A program made the translations under genes and the position numbers. This document shows positions 26,307 through 37,139 of a stretch of 42,948 nucleotides of DNA, one piece after another (the stretch's first letter is position 1; the number at the start of each line of letters is the position of its first letter). Origin of the DNA: Hyphomicrobiales bacterium. GTDB taxonomy: Bacteria; Pseudomonadota; Alphaproteobacteria; Rhizobiales; Xanthobacteraceae. The DNA is taken from positions 1 to 42,948 of the forward strand of contig WHTP01000038.1 in NCBI GenBank assembly GCA_009377695.1, written 5' to 3'. The notes below the pieces were generated by a model. It was not told the origin of the DNA and did no database searches. It worked only from the letters and a program-made list of their open reading frames with translations.

Positions 26307-27376
26307 GCGGCGCGCCGCTTATGGGCACCCTCGAAGGCGGGAGCGACGTCGCGCATGAAACGGTCCATCTCGTCCTTGACCTGAGCGTGCGGCTTCAGGC
26401 CCACGTTAAAGTAGAGAATCACTTCGGAGAACCCCGCGGCCTCGACCTTTTTCAGGGTGTCGGTGATCTGTGCCGGCGTGCCCAAGAGCACCGAATTCTC
26501 GGTCAGGTCCTCGGCCTTGATCTTGTGCAGGCGTTCGACGATTTCGATGAAATAGCGGTAGCTCGGCGGCGCAGTTTTCGGGTCGCCCGGGAAGGCCGGG
26601 ATCACGCATTCCTTGTAGTAGCGGATCTGGCGGGCGCGCTGCGCCGCCTCCTGCTCCTTGCTGTCGGCGAAATGGGTGAAGTAGCTGCACATCAACCGGC
26701 CCGGCTTGTTGCCGTATTTGGCGCAGGTCTCGTTGTACAGGTCGGCGACCTGCTTCAATCCGCCGAAGCTCATCGCGGCGGCGAACGGCGCGACCACCAG
26801 ACCGCAGCCAAGCCGCGCAGCAAGCTCGATCGAAAGCTTTGAGAACGAGGCGACATAGGTCGGGATCGGCGTCTGCACCGGCTTGGGCGTGATGCGCACG
26901 TCCTCGAACGAATAGTGCTGGCCCTTATGCGAGATGCGCCCGTCCGCCGCCCACAGCCTGCGCACGAGTTCGAGGCCTTCCTCGAAGATGCTCTGGTTGT
27001 CCGCGAACGACACATGGAAGGGATCGTATTCGCGCTTGTCGTAACCGCGCCCGGCGGCGAAATCGACGCGGCCGTTGGAGAGCAGATCGAGGCTCGCCCA
27101 TTGCTCGGCAACGCGGATCGGGTGATGCAGCGGCAGCACCGTCACCGCCGGCGCGAGGCGGATGTGCTTGGTGCGTGCGGCGATATAGGCGAGCACGAGG
27201 TCGGGGCAGGACAGCACGCCGAGCGAATTGAAATGGTGTTCGCCGATCCATGCCGAGTTCATGCCGAGCGTATCGGCGTAAAGCGCCTCGGCGGTGATGT
27301 CGGCGACGAACTGGTTCGGGGTGCGCGGATTGTTGTCGTAGTGGTTGTCGCTGAGCGTGAAATAGCCGAATTCCAT
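26303..27376 (-). CDS. LLM class flavin-dependent oxidoreductase
   Basis: Luciferase-like (F420/FMN-type) oxidoreductase of 357 residues with TIM-barrel fold. Characteristic segments are MEFGYFTLSDNHYDN, MNSAWIGEHHFNSLGVLSCPDLVLAYIA (about 40-66), IRLAPAVTVLPLHHPIRVAEQWASLDLLSNGRVDFAAGRG (about 72-110) and LGTPAQITDTLKKVEAAGFSEVILYFN near the end. The start is strongly supported by aggagg. By family knowledge it acts on an aliphatic or aromatic compound with reduced flavin. It is divergent from a MarR regulator with repeats between them, so MarR control is likely. The stop codon TAG is shared with a CTAG hairpin element. Confidence 0.92.
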   Translation of the reverse strand: MEFGYFTLSDNHYDNNPRTPNQFVADITAEALYADTLGMNSAWIGEHHFNSLGVLSCPDLVLAYIAARTKHIRLAPAVTVLPLHHPIRVAEQWASLDLLSNGRVDFAAGRGYDKREYDPFHVSFADNQSIFEEGLELVRRLWAADGRISHKGQHYSFEDVRITPKPVQTPIPTYVASFSKLSIELAARLGCGLVVAPFAAAMSFGGLKQVADLYNETCAKYGNKPGRLMCSYFTHFADSKEQEAAQRARQIRYYKECVIPAFPGDPKTAPPSYRYFIEIVERLHKIKAEDLTENSVLLGTPAQITDTLKKVEAAGFSEVILYFNVGLKPHAQVKDEMDRFMRDVAPAFEGAHKRRAA

Positions 27377-27430
27377 GGTGTCCTCCTGTTCGGCCGTCTC
27401 CAGCAGCCATGCCCAAGCTTGAATGCGGTC

Positions 27431-27456
27431 GCAATTGTTGTCAATGCAATTGTTGT
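27431..27456. promoter_or_regulatory. Candidate MarR operator between divergent genes
   Basis: gcaattgttgt occurs twice with 15-bp spacing (27431-27441 and 27446-27456), and attg-ttgt-caat forms a short inverted unit inside. The site lies in the 141-bp gap between the reverse LLM gene and the forward MarR gene. A TTGACA word on the reverse strand (27444-27439) could be a -35 box overlapped by the site. Binding by the adjacent regulator is inference. Confidence 0.45.
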
Positions 27457-27517
27457 GGACGCAATAGTCTAGGCGTAAAGTCCAGGCAAATCCGCTGACT
27501 CAAAAGGACGTTGGTCC

Positions 27518-27964
27518 GTGTCCGACCGCCTGCAGCTCGACCTCGCCAACTACCTGCCATATCTCGTCAATCGGCTGGGCGGCGCGCTGGTCGCAGACAT
27601 GATCGCGAACACGCTCGCCCCGTTCGATCTCACCATCGATATGTGGCGGCTCTTGGCCGTACTGTCCTATCGCGGTGCCCAGCGGCAGGTCGACCTCGTC
27701 GACATGAGCAGCATTGAGGCGTCGACGGTGTCGCGGCTGGTGACGCGGCTCGCGCGGATGGGATTGGTCACGCGCAAGCGCTCCGAGACGTCGAGCCGCG
27801 AAGTGGTCATAGAATTGACCGCGAAGGGGCGGGCGCAGGTCGAGCGCATCATTCCCGCCGCCCTGAAGCTCGAGCAGACGGCGAGCACGGGCATCCCGGC
27901 GAAGGACATGGCGGTCGTCAAGCGGTCGCTGCGGCGCATGTTCGAGAACATGACGGGACGTTAG
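27518..27964 (+). CDS. MarR family transcriptional regulator
   Basis: Winged-helix regulator of 148 residues: N-terminal dimerisation helix (LANYLPYLVNRLGGALVADMI), recognition region QVDLVDMSSIEASTVSRLVTRLARMGLVTRKRS (about 60-92) and the wing SSREVVIELTAKGRAQVERI, then a C-terminal dimer helix. GTG at 27518 is the start, with aaagga at about nine bases. It is divergent from the LLM oxidoreductase, which it probably represses until an aromatic or other effector binds. The short gap between the genes has repeats suited to autoregulation. Confidence 0.9.
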   Translation: MSDRLQLDLANYLPYLVNRLGGALVADMIANTLAPFDLTIDMWRLLAVLSYRGAQRQVDLVDMSSIEASTVSRLVTRLARMGLVTRKRSETSSREVVIELTAKGRAQVERIIPAALKLEQTASTGIPAKDMAVVKRSLRRMFENMTGR

Positions 27965-28000
27965 ATTGCGAAAGATTACGAACAGCACGTCGGAGCATGC

Positions 28001-28990
28001 TTAGATGATGTTGCACGCCCGTAGCGTCATGAAGAGCCGCGGGATGGTTGGCCGCCGGCTGAAGGCGCAATAGGTCTGCTCAACCGCACCGCGAAACTGG
28101 CGCTTGTGCAATTCGTGACCCTTGAGCGGATAGATGAGGCGGTTGACCAGGTCATTCTTGTAGCTGAACACGAAGATGCGGTGCACCAGCTGGCTTCTGC
28201 TCGACTTGTATTGCTGGTTGAGGAGATGCGCGAACGGCGCGAGACCAAGGTAAAACCATTTGCGGCCTTCCCGCTGAAAGGTCTCGATGGCGTGCCGCTT
28301 GATCGCGTGATCGGCGAATGATGCAACCTCGGGACGGTTCCGATTGTGCTGGGCGATGTAGCCGACGATTTCACCGCCTTCATAGATCGGATCGAAGCCG
28401 CCCAGCGCCTGCAGCCGACCGTCGCGGTCGAACAAGAAGAACTTGCGGACGTCGACTTCGTCTTTGGCTTCGAACGGCCGGTTGATGAACGAGACCTCGC
28501 GGCTGCGGATGGTGCGGGTCGCGCGCCATGCCTCCGACATTTTGCGCACCTCGTCGATGTCCAGCGATGTAAGCGAGCACTCGCGGATGACGTATCCCGA
28601 TTTCGCGGCACGGTTGATTGCGGTCCGCAGATTCTGCTTGTCCTTCCCGGAAAAGCTGTAGGTCGCGAGGTCGAGACGCGGGTCGGGACCCAGCTCGTTG
28701 ATCAAGAAGCCCTGTGGCAGCAGAATTTCGACAGTAGGGCGCGACACCTGCCAGAAGTCGGCGATCGGATACTGCTTCAGGAACCGCCCGATCAGGTCGG
28801 CGTGATGATCCGGTGGTGCCACCGGATCGGCAAGGACGAAAGCCGTGCGCCCGATCTTCTTGTACGCGATGAAACCGCGCTGGTCGCCAAAGTGCAGGAG
28901 ATTTGGCTGATAAGTCGCTGAATAGGCCTGCGGGAAGGTCCCATACGCCCGCAATAGCGCAACGCGGGTCTCGAGCGGAACTCCATCCAT
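28001..28990 (-). CDS. DUF2156 / MprF-C-like aminoacyl-phosphatidylglycerol synthase domain protein
   Basis: Soluble protein of 329 residues, equivalent to the catalytic C-terminal domain of MprF without the flippase part. Typical segments are the first GNAT-like lobe (LLHFGDQRGFIAYKKIGRTAFVLADPVAPP, about 31-60), SGKDKQNLRTAINRAAKSGYVIRE (about 114-137) and KFFLFDRDGRLQALGGFDPIYEGG (about 185-208) in the second lobe. The family transfers an amino acid from aminoacyl-tRNA to a lipid, or is a related acyltransferase; lacking membrane segments, this one may act on another acceptor. No clear Shine-Dalgarno precedes 28990, so the start is less certain. It is divergent from the flavin monooxygenase. 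Confidence 0.8.
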   Translation of the reverse strand: MDGVPLETRVALLRAYGTFPQAYSATYQPNLLHFGDQRGFIAYKKIGRTAFVLADPVAPPDHHADLIGRFLKQYPIADFWQVSRPTVEILLPQGFLINELGPDPRLDLATYSFSGKDKQNLRTAINRAAKSGYVIRECSLTSLDIDEVRKMSEAWRATRTIRSREVSFINRPFEAKDEVDVRKFFLFDRDGRLQALGGFDPIYEGGEIVGYIAQHNRNRPEVASFADHAIKRHAIETFQREGRKWFYLGLAPFAHLLNQQYKSSRSQLVHRIFVFSYKNDLVNRLIYPLKGHELHKRQFRGAVEQTYCAFSRRPTIPRLFMTLRACNII

Positions 28991-29079
28991 CGGCAGACGC
29001 GGTTACCTTTTGCGGGCGGGAAGCGGAATTGGTAGCACATGGGCCGACAGGCATCGACCCCGTGCGGCGCCGCGTAATA

Positions 29080-29095
29080 TGGCGGTTCAGAAGTC
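29080..29095. repeat. Remnant of a CTAG type A left arm before the monooxygenase start
   Basis: tggcggttcagaagtc is identical to 16 bases of the A arm in array 2 (4437-4452). It ends five bases before the ATG at 29101, with no matching right arm. A decayed or partly deleted A element in the leader of this gene is the simplest explanation. Confidence 0.45.
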
Positions 29096-29100
29096 ATTTC

Positions 29101-30573
29101 ATGCAGAAAAAGACGGTCGGCATCATCGGGGCGGGCATCAGCGGCCTTGCGACCGCCAAGGCGTTCGCCTCGCAAGGCCACGCGGTGACGGTCGTCGAGA
29201 AGCTTGCCACGCTCGGCGGCGTGTGGTCGCCCGAGCGCCGATACCCAGGCCTGTCGATCCAGATCAGCCGGCGCTGTTATAGCTTTTCCGACTTCCCGAT
29301 GCCGGAGAGCTACCCGGAGTTTCCAAGCTCCGAGCAGATGAATGCCTATCTCGAAGCCTATGCGGATCGCTTCGGCATGCGCGAGCGCATCCGCTTCGGC
29401 ACCGAGGTTCGCGAGATCGTGCGCAGGCCCGATGGCCGCGACGGGTGGCGGCTGAATGTGCGCAATGTCGCCACCGACGAACCCGCATCGCTCGATTTCG
29501 ATTTCGTCGTCGTGTGCAACGGGCTGTTCTCCATTGCGAGCATTCCTACGGTGCCGGGCCGCGATGAATTCGAGGCGGCCGGCGGCGTGGTGCTGCATTC
29601 CTCGCAACTGCGCGACGTTGCGACCCTGAAGGATCGCACGGCGGTCGTGGTCGGGTTCGGCAAGTCGGCGATCGACATGACGGAGGTCGCGCGCGCGAAT
29701 GCGCGCTCGGCGACGATGCTCTGCCGGAATGTGCATTGGAAATTTCCTCGCCGGATGTTCGGGCGCGTCAACGTCATGCGGCTCGTGCTCAGCCGTTTCA
29801 CCGAGGTCTGGTTCCCGAATCCCGAAGGCACGCGGACCAACCGGTTCTTGCATCGCTGGCTGCGGCCATTGGTCGACGCCTATTGGTGGCTGTCCGAGCG
29901 CGCGGTCGGCGGACAGCTCGGATTGCGGGGGAAGCTGCGGCCCGACATATCGTTACGGCAGGCCTCGGTTTGCATCGGGCTGGCTCCCGCCGATGGGTTC
30001 AAGGCGCTGCGCGAGGGAGAGATCGGCCTCGTTCGGGGTTCGATCGCGCGGCTGCGCGCAAAGGGCATCGAGCTCGCGAGCGGGGACGTCGTGCCCGCAG
30101 ACGCCGTGATCTTTGCCACCGGCTACGCGCAGGATTGCGCCTTCCTCGGCGCAACGGAAAAGGCTGCGCTGTTCGATCCCGCCGGCGCGGTGCGGCTCTA
30201 TCGCTCGCTGGTCAATCCCGACCTCCCGTTCATGGGCTTCAACGGCTACAACGGCGTCGGCGCCTGCCAGATCACCGCGGAGGTTGGCGCCTGCTGGCTT
30301 GTCCGGTTCATGGAGGGGCGCGTGCAGGTTCCGGACCGCGCCGCGATGCTCGCGAGCATCCGGGATGAGCTTGATCTGCGTGCGCGCCTCGTCACCTCGC
30401 GGCTCACCGGCGGGACCTACGTATCGCCCTTCACCTTCGGCTATCTCGATCGCCTGCTGCGCGATCTCGGGCTGCCGCCGGCCGACCGGAACAAGCCGCT
30501 GTTCAAACGGCTGTTCGATCCGATCGATCCTACCGACTACCGCGATGTCTTAAATAAGGCTGATGCGCATTGA
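29101..30573 (+). CDS. Flavin-containing monooxygenase (class B type)
   Basis: FAD/NADPH-binding oxidase of 490 residues. The FAD dinucleotide site is TVGIIGAGISGLATAKAF (5-22, GxGxxG at 10-15), followed by the YPGLSIQISRRCYSFSDFPMP segment that in flavin monooxygenases contacts the substrate side. The second Rossmann motif VVVGFGKSAID (182-192) binds NADPH, and VIFATGYAQD (about 343-352) is the conserved ATG motif. The family adds one oxygen to a soft nucleophile or ketone. ATG at 29101 is used. It ends in a 20-bp tandem repeat that duplicates its last codons (30556-30593). Confidence 0.9.
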   Translation: MQKKTVGIIGAGISGLATAKAFASQGHAVTVVEKLATLGGVWSPERRYPGLSIQISRRCYSFSDFPMPESYPEFPSSEQMNAYLEAYADRFGMRERIRFGTEVREIVRRPDGRDGWRLNVRNVATDEPASLDFDFVVVCNGLFSIASIPTVPGRDEFEAAGGVVLHSSQLRDVATLKDRTAVVVGFGKSAIDMTEVARANARSATMLCRNVHWKFPRRMFGRVNVMRLVLSRFTEVWFPNPEGTRTNRFLHRWLRPLVDAYWWLSERAVGGQLGLRGKLRPDISLRQASVCIGLAPADGFKALREGEIGLVRGSIARLRAKGIELASGDVVPADAVIFATGYAQDCAFLGATEKAALFDPAGAVRLYRSLVNPDLPFMGFNGYNGVGACQITAEVGACWLVRFMEGRVQVPDRAAMLASIRDELDLRARLVTSRLTGGTYVSPFTFGYLDRLLRDLGLPPADRNKPLFKRLFDPIDPTDYRDVLNKADAH

Positions 30574-30593
30574 ACAAGGCTGATGCGCATTGA
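30556..30593. repeat. Tandem duplication of the last codons of the monooxygenase
   Basis: aaggctgatgcgcattga occurs at 30556-30573 and 30576-30593, a 20-bp period. Both copies contain the TGA stop in the same relation, so the second copy lies untranslated behind the first. It is a very recent slip or unequal event. Confidence 0.75.
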
Positions 30594-30626
30594 CGCGGCG
30601 TCGGCGGAATGGAATCGCTGTGTAGA

Positions 30627-30673
30627 AGCATGATCCCGAAAAGTGGGAACCGGTTTTCGGAAAAGATCATGCT
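30627..30673. repeat. gcatgatcccgaaaagtgg-type palindromic repeat
   Basis: agcatgatc (30627-30635) pairs with gatcatgct (30665-30673); between them is the well-known gaaaagtgggaaccggtttt core. This repeat is found between genes throughout Hyphomicrobiales and is a useful taxonomic pointer. Confidence 0.85.
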
Positions 30674-30751
30674 CAAACAAGAAGTTAGGCCGTGATCAAT
30701 TCGATTGAATCGGATCGCGGTCTAACGGAAACCTCACGCGAGGAGAAAACA

Positions 30752-31660
30752 ATGACCGACACGCTCGCTGCACCGCGCACCAAGGGCCCGATCGTCTGGA
30801 TGGATATGGACCAGACCGAGCTCGACAACGCCTACGACCAGGCGGTCTATGCGTCGAACCAGCCGCTGGTGCAGGCGCGCCGCAACGCGGCCAATGCGCG
30901 CGCCAAGGCGCGGCTTGGTGCGGCGGAGCGCTTCCAATACGGCGCGAGCGAGATCGAGGGTATCGACATCTACCGCACCAGGGACATTCCCGACAACGCG
31001 CCGATCAACGTCTACATCCACGGCGGCGCGTGGCGGAACGGCCGCTGCGCCGATTTCGCGTTCCTCTCCGAGATGATCGTCGATGCCGGCGCACACAGCG
31101 TGATCGTCGACTTCAACAATATCGACGACGTCGGCGGCAACCTGATGACCATGGCCAAGCAGGTCCGCTCGGCGGTCGCCTGGGTCTACAACAACGCGCA
31201 AAAATTCGGCGGCGACAAAAACCGGCTCACTGTCACGGGGCATTCATCGGGCTCGCACCTGACGAGCACGATCGTCACCTGTGACTGGCAGAAGGACTTC
31301 GGCCTGCCGAAGGACATCGTGAAAGGTGCGATGCTCGCGTCCGGCATGTACGACCTGAAGCCGGTGCGGCTCTCCAAGCGTTCGAAATACGTGAACTTCA
31401 CCGACGAGATCGAAGAGGAGCTCTCCGCGATCCGCCATCTCGACCGGCTCAACTGCCCGATCGTGGTGGCCTACGGCACGCAGGAGACGCCCGAATTCCA
31501 GCGCCAGGCGCGCGATTTTGCCGCCGCGGTAAAGGCGGCCGGCAAGCCGATCACCTTCATTGTCGGCGAAGGCTACAATCACTTCGAGATCCAGGAGACG
31601 CTGGCGTCGCCCTACGGCCTGCTTGGCCGCGAGGTGCTCAAGTTGATGAAGCTCGACTGA
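30752..31660 (+). CDS. Alpha/beta hydrolase, kynurenine-formamidase-like
   Basis: Soluble esterase/amidase of 302 residues. The oxyanion motif INVYIHGGAWRNG (85-97) and nucleophile Ser165 in VTGHSSGSHL match the HSL/arylformamidase branch; the histidine is in EGYNHFEI near residue 285. N-terminal helices with DMDQTELDNAYDQ are typical of kynurenine-formamidase-like proteins. ATG at 30752 with aggaga is preferred to the longer frame from 30692. The family hydrolyses N-formyl or ester bonds. No tryptophan-catabolic gene is nearby, so the substrate remains open. Confidence 0.87.
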   Translation: MTDTLAAPRTKGPIVWMDMDQTELDNAYDQAVYASNQPLVQARRNAANARAKARLGAAERFQYGASEIEGIDIYRTRDIPDNAPINVYIHGGAWRNGRCADFAFLSEMIVDAGAHSVIVDFNNIDDVGGNLMTMAKQVRSAVAWVYNNAQKFGGDKNRLTVTGHSSGSHLTSTIVTCDWQKDFGLPKDIVKGAMLASGMYDLKPVRLSKRSKYVNFTDEIEEELSAIRHLDRLNCPIVVAYGTQETPEFQRQARDFAAAVKAAGKPITFIVGEGYNHFEIQETLASPYGLLGREVLKLMKLD

Positions 31661-31709
31661 CGTCGTTCGTTAGAGCGGATTCCGAAATGGCTTGAACTGC
31701 CGTCTCTAC

Positions 31710-31739
31710 GTCATGCGCGGGATCAAGCCCGGCGATGAC
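31710..31739. repeat. Imperfect gtcatgcgcggg...cccggcgatgac palindrome
   Basis: An imperfect inverted repeat of the cgggatcaagcccg kind, frequent between genes in this order. It may serve as terminator of the hydrolase gene. Confidence 0.55.
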
Positions 31740-31781
31740 AACCGATGAATTCGCGGCAAATGGGTAGTGCTTCAGCCCGCG

Positions 31782-31925
31782 TCATAGCGCGACCGCGAGC
31801 GCCATGAGCAGCGAGATCACGACATAGGTGGTGGCGGCGGAGAGGGAGTGGAATTGCGCCCAAAGGCCGGCGATCCACAGCGCAGATCCGAACGCGATGA
31901 TGCCGTGACGTACGACTTTGGGCAT
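31782..31925 (-). CDS. Small membrane protein of 47 residues
   Basis: The open frame begins ATG at 31925 and ends TGA at 31782. It encodes a basic start MPKVVRHG, a first hydrophobic helix IIAFGSALWIAGLWAQF, a short polar turn (HSLSAAT) and a second helix TYVVISLLMALAVAL ending at the C-terminus. This is a clean two-helix hairpin protein, unlikely in random GC-rich sequence. No strong Shine-Dalgarno is seen. The function is unknown. Confidence 0.6.
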   Translation of the reverse strand: MPKVVRHGIIAFGSALWIAGLWAQFHSLSAATTYVVISLLMALAVAL

Positions 31926-31981
31926 GGAGTCAGTCCGCACACGCGAGGCCCCGCCCAAACCGTCGCCCGATCAAACCCTCG

Positions 31982-32147
31982 CTAGCGTCCCGATTCCGAA
32001 GTTCGTTCCATTTCGCAGCGGCCGCTTATACGAACTTCGGAATCGAAGGACACCAGCAACTCTTTGAATCTAGTGTGGCTTTGGCTCAGAAGTCCGCATG
32101 TCGGACCCGCCGCGAGAATGATGCGGACTTCTGAGCCGCCACACTAG
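31982..32147. repeat. CTAG hairpin array: B, linker, A
   Basis: B spans 31982-32056 (arms gattccgaagttcgt and acgaacttcggaatc; right terminus ccag), then the conserved linker agcaactctttgaat, then A from ctag 32070-32073 to ctag 32144-32147. The A arms read ggctcagaagtccgcat and atgcggacttctgagcc. Relative to other A copies, one base pair (32085/32135) has changed from T-A to C-G on both arms. Confidence 0.9.
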
Positions 32148-32263
32148 CATGATTGGTTCCGCGCGCGGATAGCGCAAGCACGGATGCAGCGTTCCGGTGA
32201 GTTGTCGCGGAGTATGGTTTCCGCCGCGTGCGCGAAAATATCCGCATGCAGCCGTGGAATGGT

Positions 32264-32301
32264 GAAGTCCCGGCCGGGGCTGTTCACCGGGCCGGGACTT
32301 C
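32264..32301 (+). terminator. Intrinsic-terminator-like hairpin without an upstream gene
   Basis: gaagtcccggcc (32264-32275) pairs perfectly with ggccgggacttc (32290-32301), followed by ggttttgtt. No plus-strand coding sequence ends before it, so it may end a non-coding transcript or be an isolated repeat. The rest of 32148-32554 shows no convincing gene. Confidence 0.45.
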
Positions 32302-32554
32302 GGTTTTGTTCGGCTTGTCCACACAAGAACCGACGTTGCCATCCTAGCGCCAAGATATTGCCGGTATGCCAATGCCGCTGTGGATAGGTCGCTTTATTCG
32401 CATTAGGGTTTCCCATCTGTTGCGGGCCCGAACTTGATGGCGCGCGCTGGAAGGCGCAGGCGTCCGGTTTTCGAATGGTGCGGCGGGGAGGAGGCCGAGG
32501 GTGGTGCAACTCGACTGGCGGGCTGGCCGATAATTCTGGCTGATAACTGTGGCG

Positions 32555-32583
32555 TTGCAGCGCATTGTGCCCGCGCGTAAATT
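32555..32583 (+). promoter_or_regulatory. Candidate promoter for a small RNA
   Basis: ttgcag (32555-32560), a 17-bp spacer and taaatt (32578-32583) resemble a sigma-70-type promoter; transcription would start near 32590. Confidence 0.4.
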
Positions 32584-32589
32584 TTGCAT

Positions 32590-32663
32590 AAACACGGACC
32601 ATCCCTCTCGGGATATACCTCCCACTTCCAACTCAGCCCCGCCCGTGCGGGGCTTTTATTTTT
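32590..32663 (+). ncRNA. Candidate small RNA of about 74 nt
   Basis: Sequence between the candidate promoter and a strong intrinsic terminator (agccccgc / gcggggct, 32635-32642 and 32647-32654, followed by a T-rich run to 32663). It contains the pyrimidine-rich words ccctctc and acctcccac, the kind of anti-Shine-Dalgarno motif used by several alphaproteobacterial small RNAs, and no sensible open frame. No named family was recognised. Position and structure are seen; expression is inference. Confidence 0.42.
32635..32663 (+). terminator. Intrinsic terminator
   Basis: An 8-bp perfect GC stem with a 4-base loop is followed by ttttattttt. It reads in the plus direction only and would separate the candidate small RNA from the convergent small membrane protein. 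Confidence 0.75.
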
Positions 32664-32711
32664 GGTTCGATTTGATTGGGTTAGGCGGGAAGGCGCATTG
32701 GTCCGAATCGG

Positions 32712-32798
32712 TCACCGGTCCGAATAGACACACACGAATAACCACGTGACCGCACAGAACGTCAGGACGATCACAGTCCATTGCGCAAGTTCGTTCAT
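32712..32798 (-). CDS. Very small single-helix membrane protein, 28 residues
   Basis: ATG at 32798 has a strong gggggag eight bases upstream. The product begins MNELAQW, continues as one hydrophobic helix (TVIVLTFCAVTWLFVCVY) and ends in SDR before TGA. Small one-helix proteins of this type are easily missed by annotation. The good ribosome site and hydrophobic pattern support it, but no family is recognised. It lies about 250 bp upstream of recA on the opposite strand. Confidence 0.5.
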   Translation of the reverse strand: MNELAQWTVIVLTFCAVTWLFVCVYSDR

Positions 32799-32932
32799 CG
32801 CCAGCTCCCCCGGTTGCAGGGGCAACCTATTCGGATACCTTGAGTAAACTCAACAGCAACGACAAAAGTTTGAGGCCACAACCCGCGGAAGGCGCAGGCG
32901 GGACGGGAAATCTGCGGCGGAATTTCATAACA

Positions 32933-32968
32933 GAACATATTGCGAACATAGAACAGATCATGTACATT
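32933..32968 (+). promoter_or_regulatory. SOS (LexA) box overlapping the recA promoter
   Basis: gaacatattgcgaac (32933-32947) fits the alphaproteobacterial LexA consensus GAAC-N7-GAAC exactly, and a further gaac follows three bases later. ttgcga (32940-32945), a 17-bp spacer and tacatt (32963-32968) are plausible -35 and -10 boxes, so LexA would block polymerase directly. Confidence 0.85.
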
Positions 32969-33050
32969 GAATTTTCAGTCGGTGGACCAGGCGATGGGGT
33001 GGTCCCTTCGTTGTCGGTCTTCCGAATCCCGGTCATAAGGAGTGGGAGCG

Positions 33051-34139
<1,089 letters not shown>

Positions 34140-34167
34140 CCCCCCGATTCCCTCCGGACGACCTCGC

Positions 34168-34195
34168 GATGGCCGGGTGGTACCGCCCGGCCATC
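34168..34195. terminator. Hairpin after recA
   Basis: gatggccggg and cccggccatc (34168-34177 and 34186-34195) form a strong stem 29 bases after the recA stop. No T-run follows, so it is either a weak terminator or a stabilising hairpin. The remaining 34196-34391 shows no gene. Confidence 0.55.
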
Positions 34196-34391
34196 CTCAC
34201 GTTGCAGGGGTGCTCGCTAAACCTCCCGCAACGGACCTCCCGTGCCGGCTCATCGAGACTGGGGCCGTCTGCCTGCCAGCAATGCCTTTCTGGGCGGCCT
34301 TCCTGGACACACCGGCACCTCGCCGCTACATATCCGCTGCCCAAATAAGGTCGGCCCGACCGGTATTTAGCGGCAAGATTCCAGAGCGGAT

Positions 34392-37046
<2,655 letters not shown>

Positions 37047-37060
37047 GGGCGATCGTCGTC

Positions 37061-37103
37061 ATTGTGCCCTCGCCCCGCGCTTGCGGGGAGAGGGCGCAGC
37101 AAT
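37061..37103. terminator. Long hairpin after alaS
   Basis: attgtgccctcgccccgc (37061-37078) pairs with gcggggagagggcgcagcaat (37083-37103) with few bulges. The gtgccctc...gagggc words relate it to the 162-bp element at 19926. It lies between convergent alaS and the GDPD gene and probably terminates alaS. Confidence 0.65.
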
Positions 37104-37139
37104 GAGCAGCCCGCCGTCTGCCATGAGCAGCCAGTCGCG

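Noticed and set aside
32344-32631. Reverse-strand frames of 95-150 codons before recA
   Set aside because: Mixed low-quality composition with no motif; the sRNA candidate and terminator on the other strand explain the region better.
32655-32690. ggttcga as a tRNA T-loop
   Set aside because: No acceptor, D or anticodon arm could be found around it; no tRNA or rRNA was recognised in the window.
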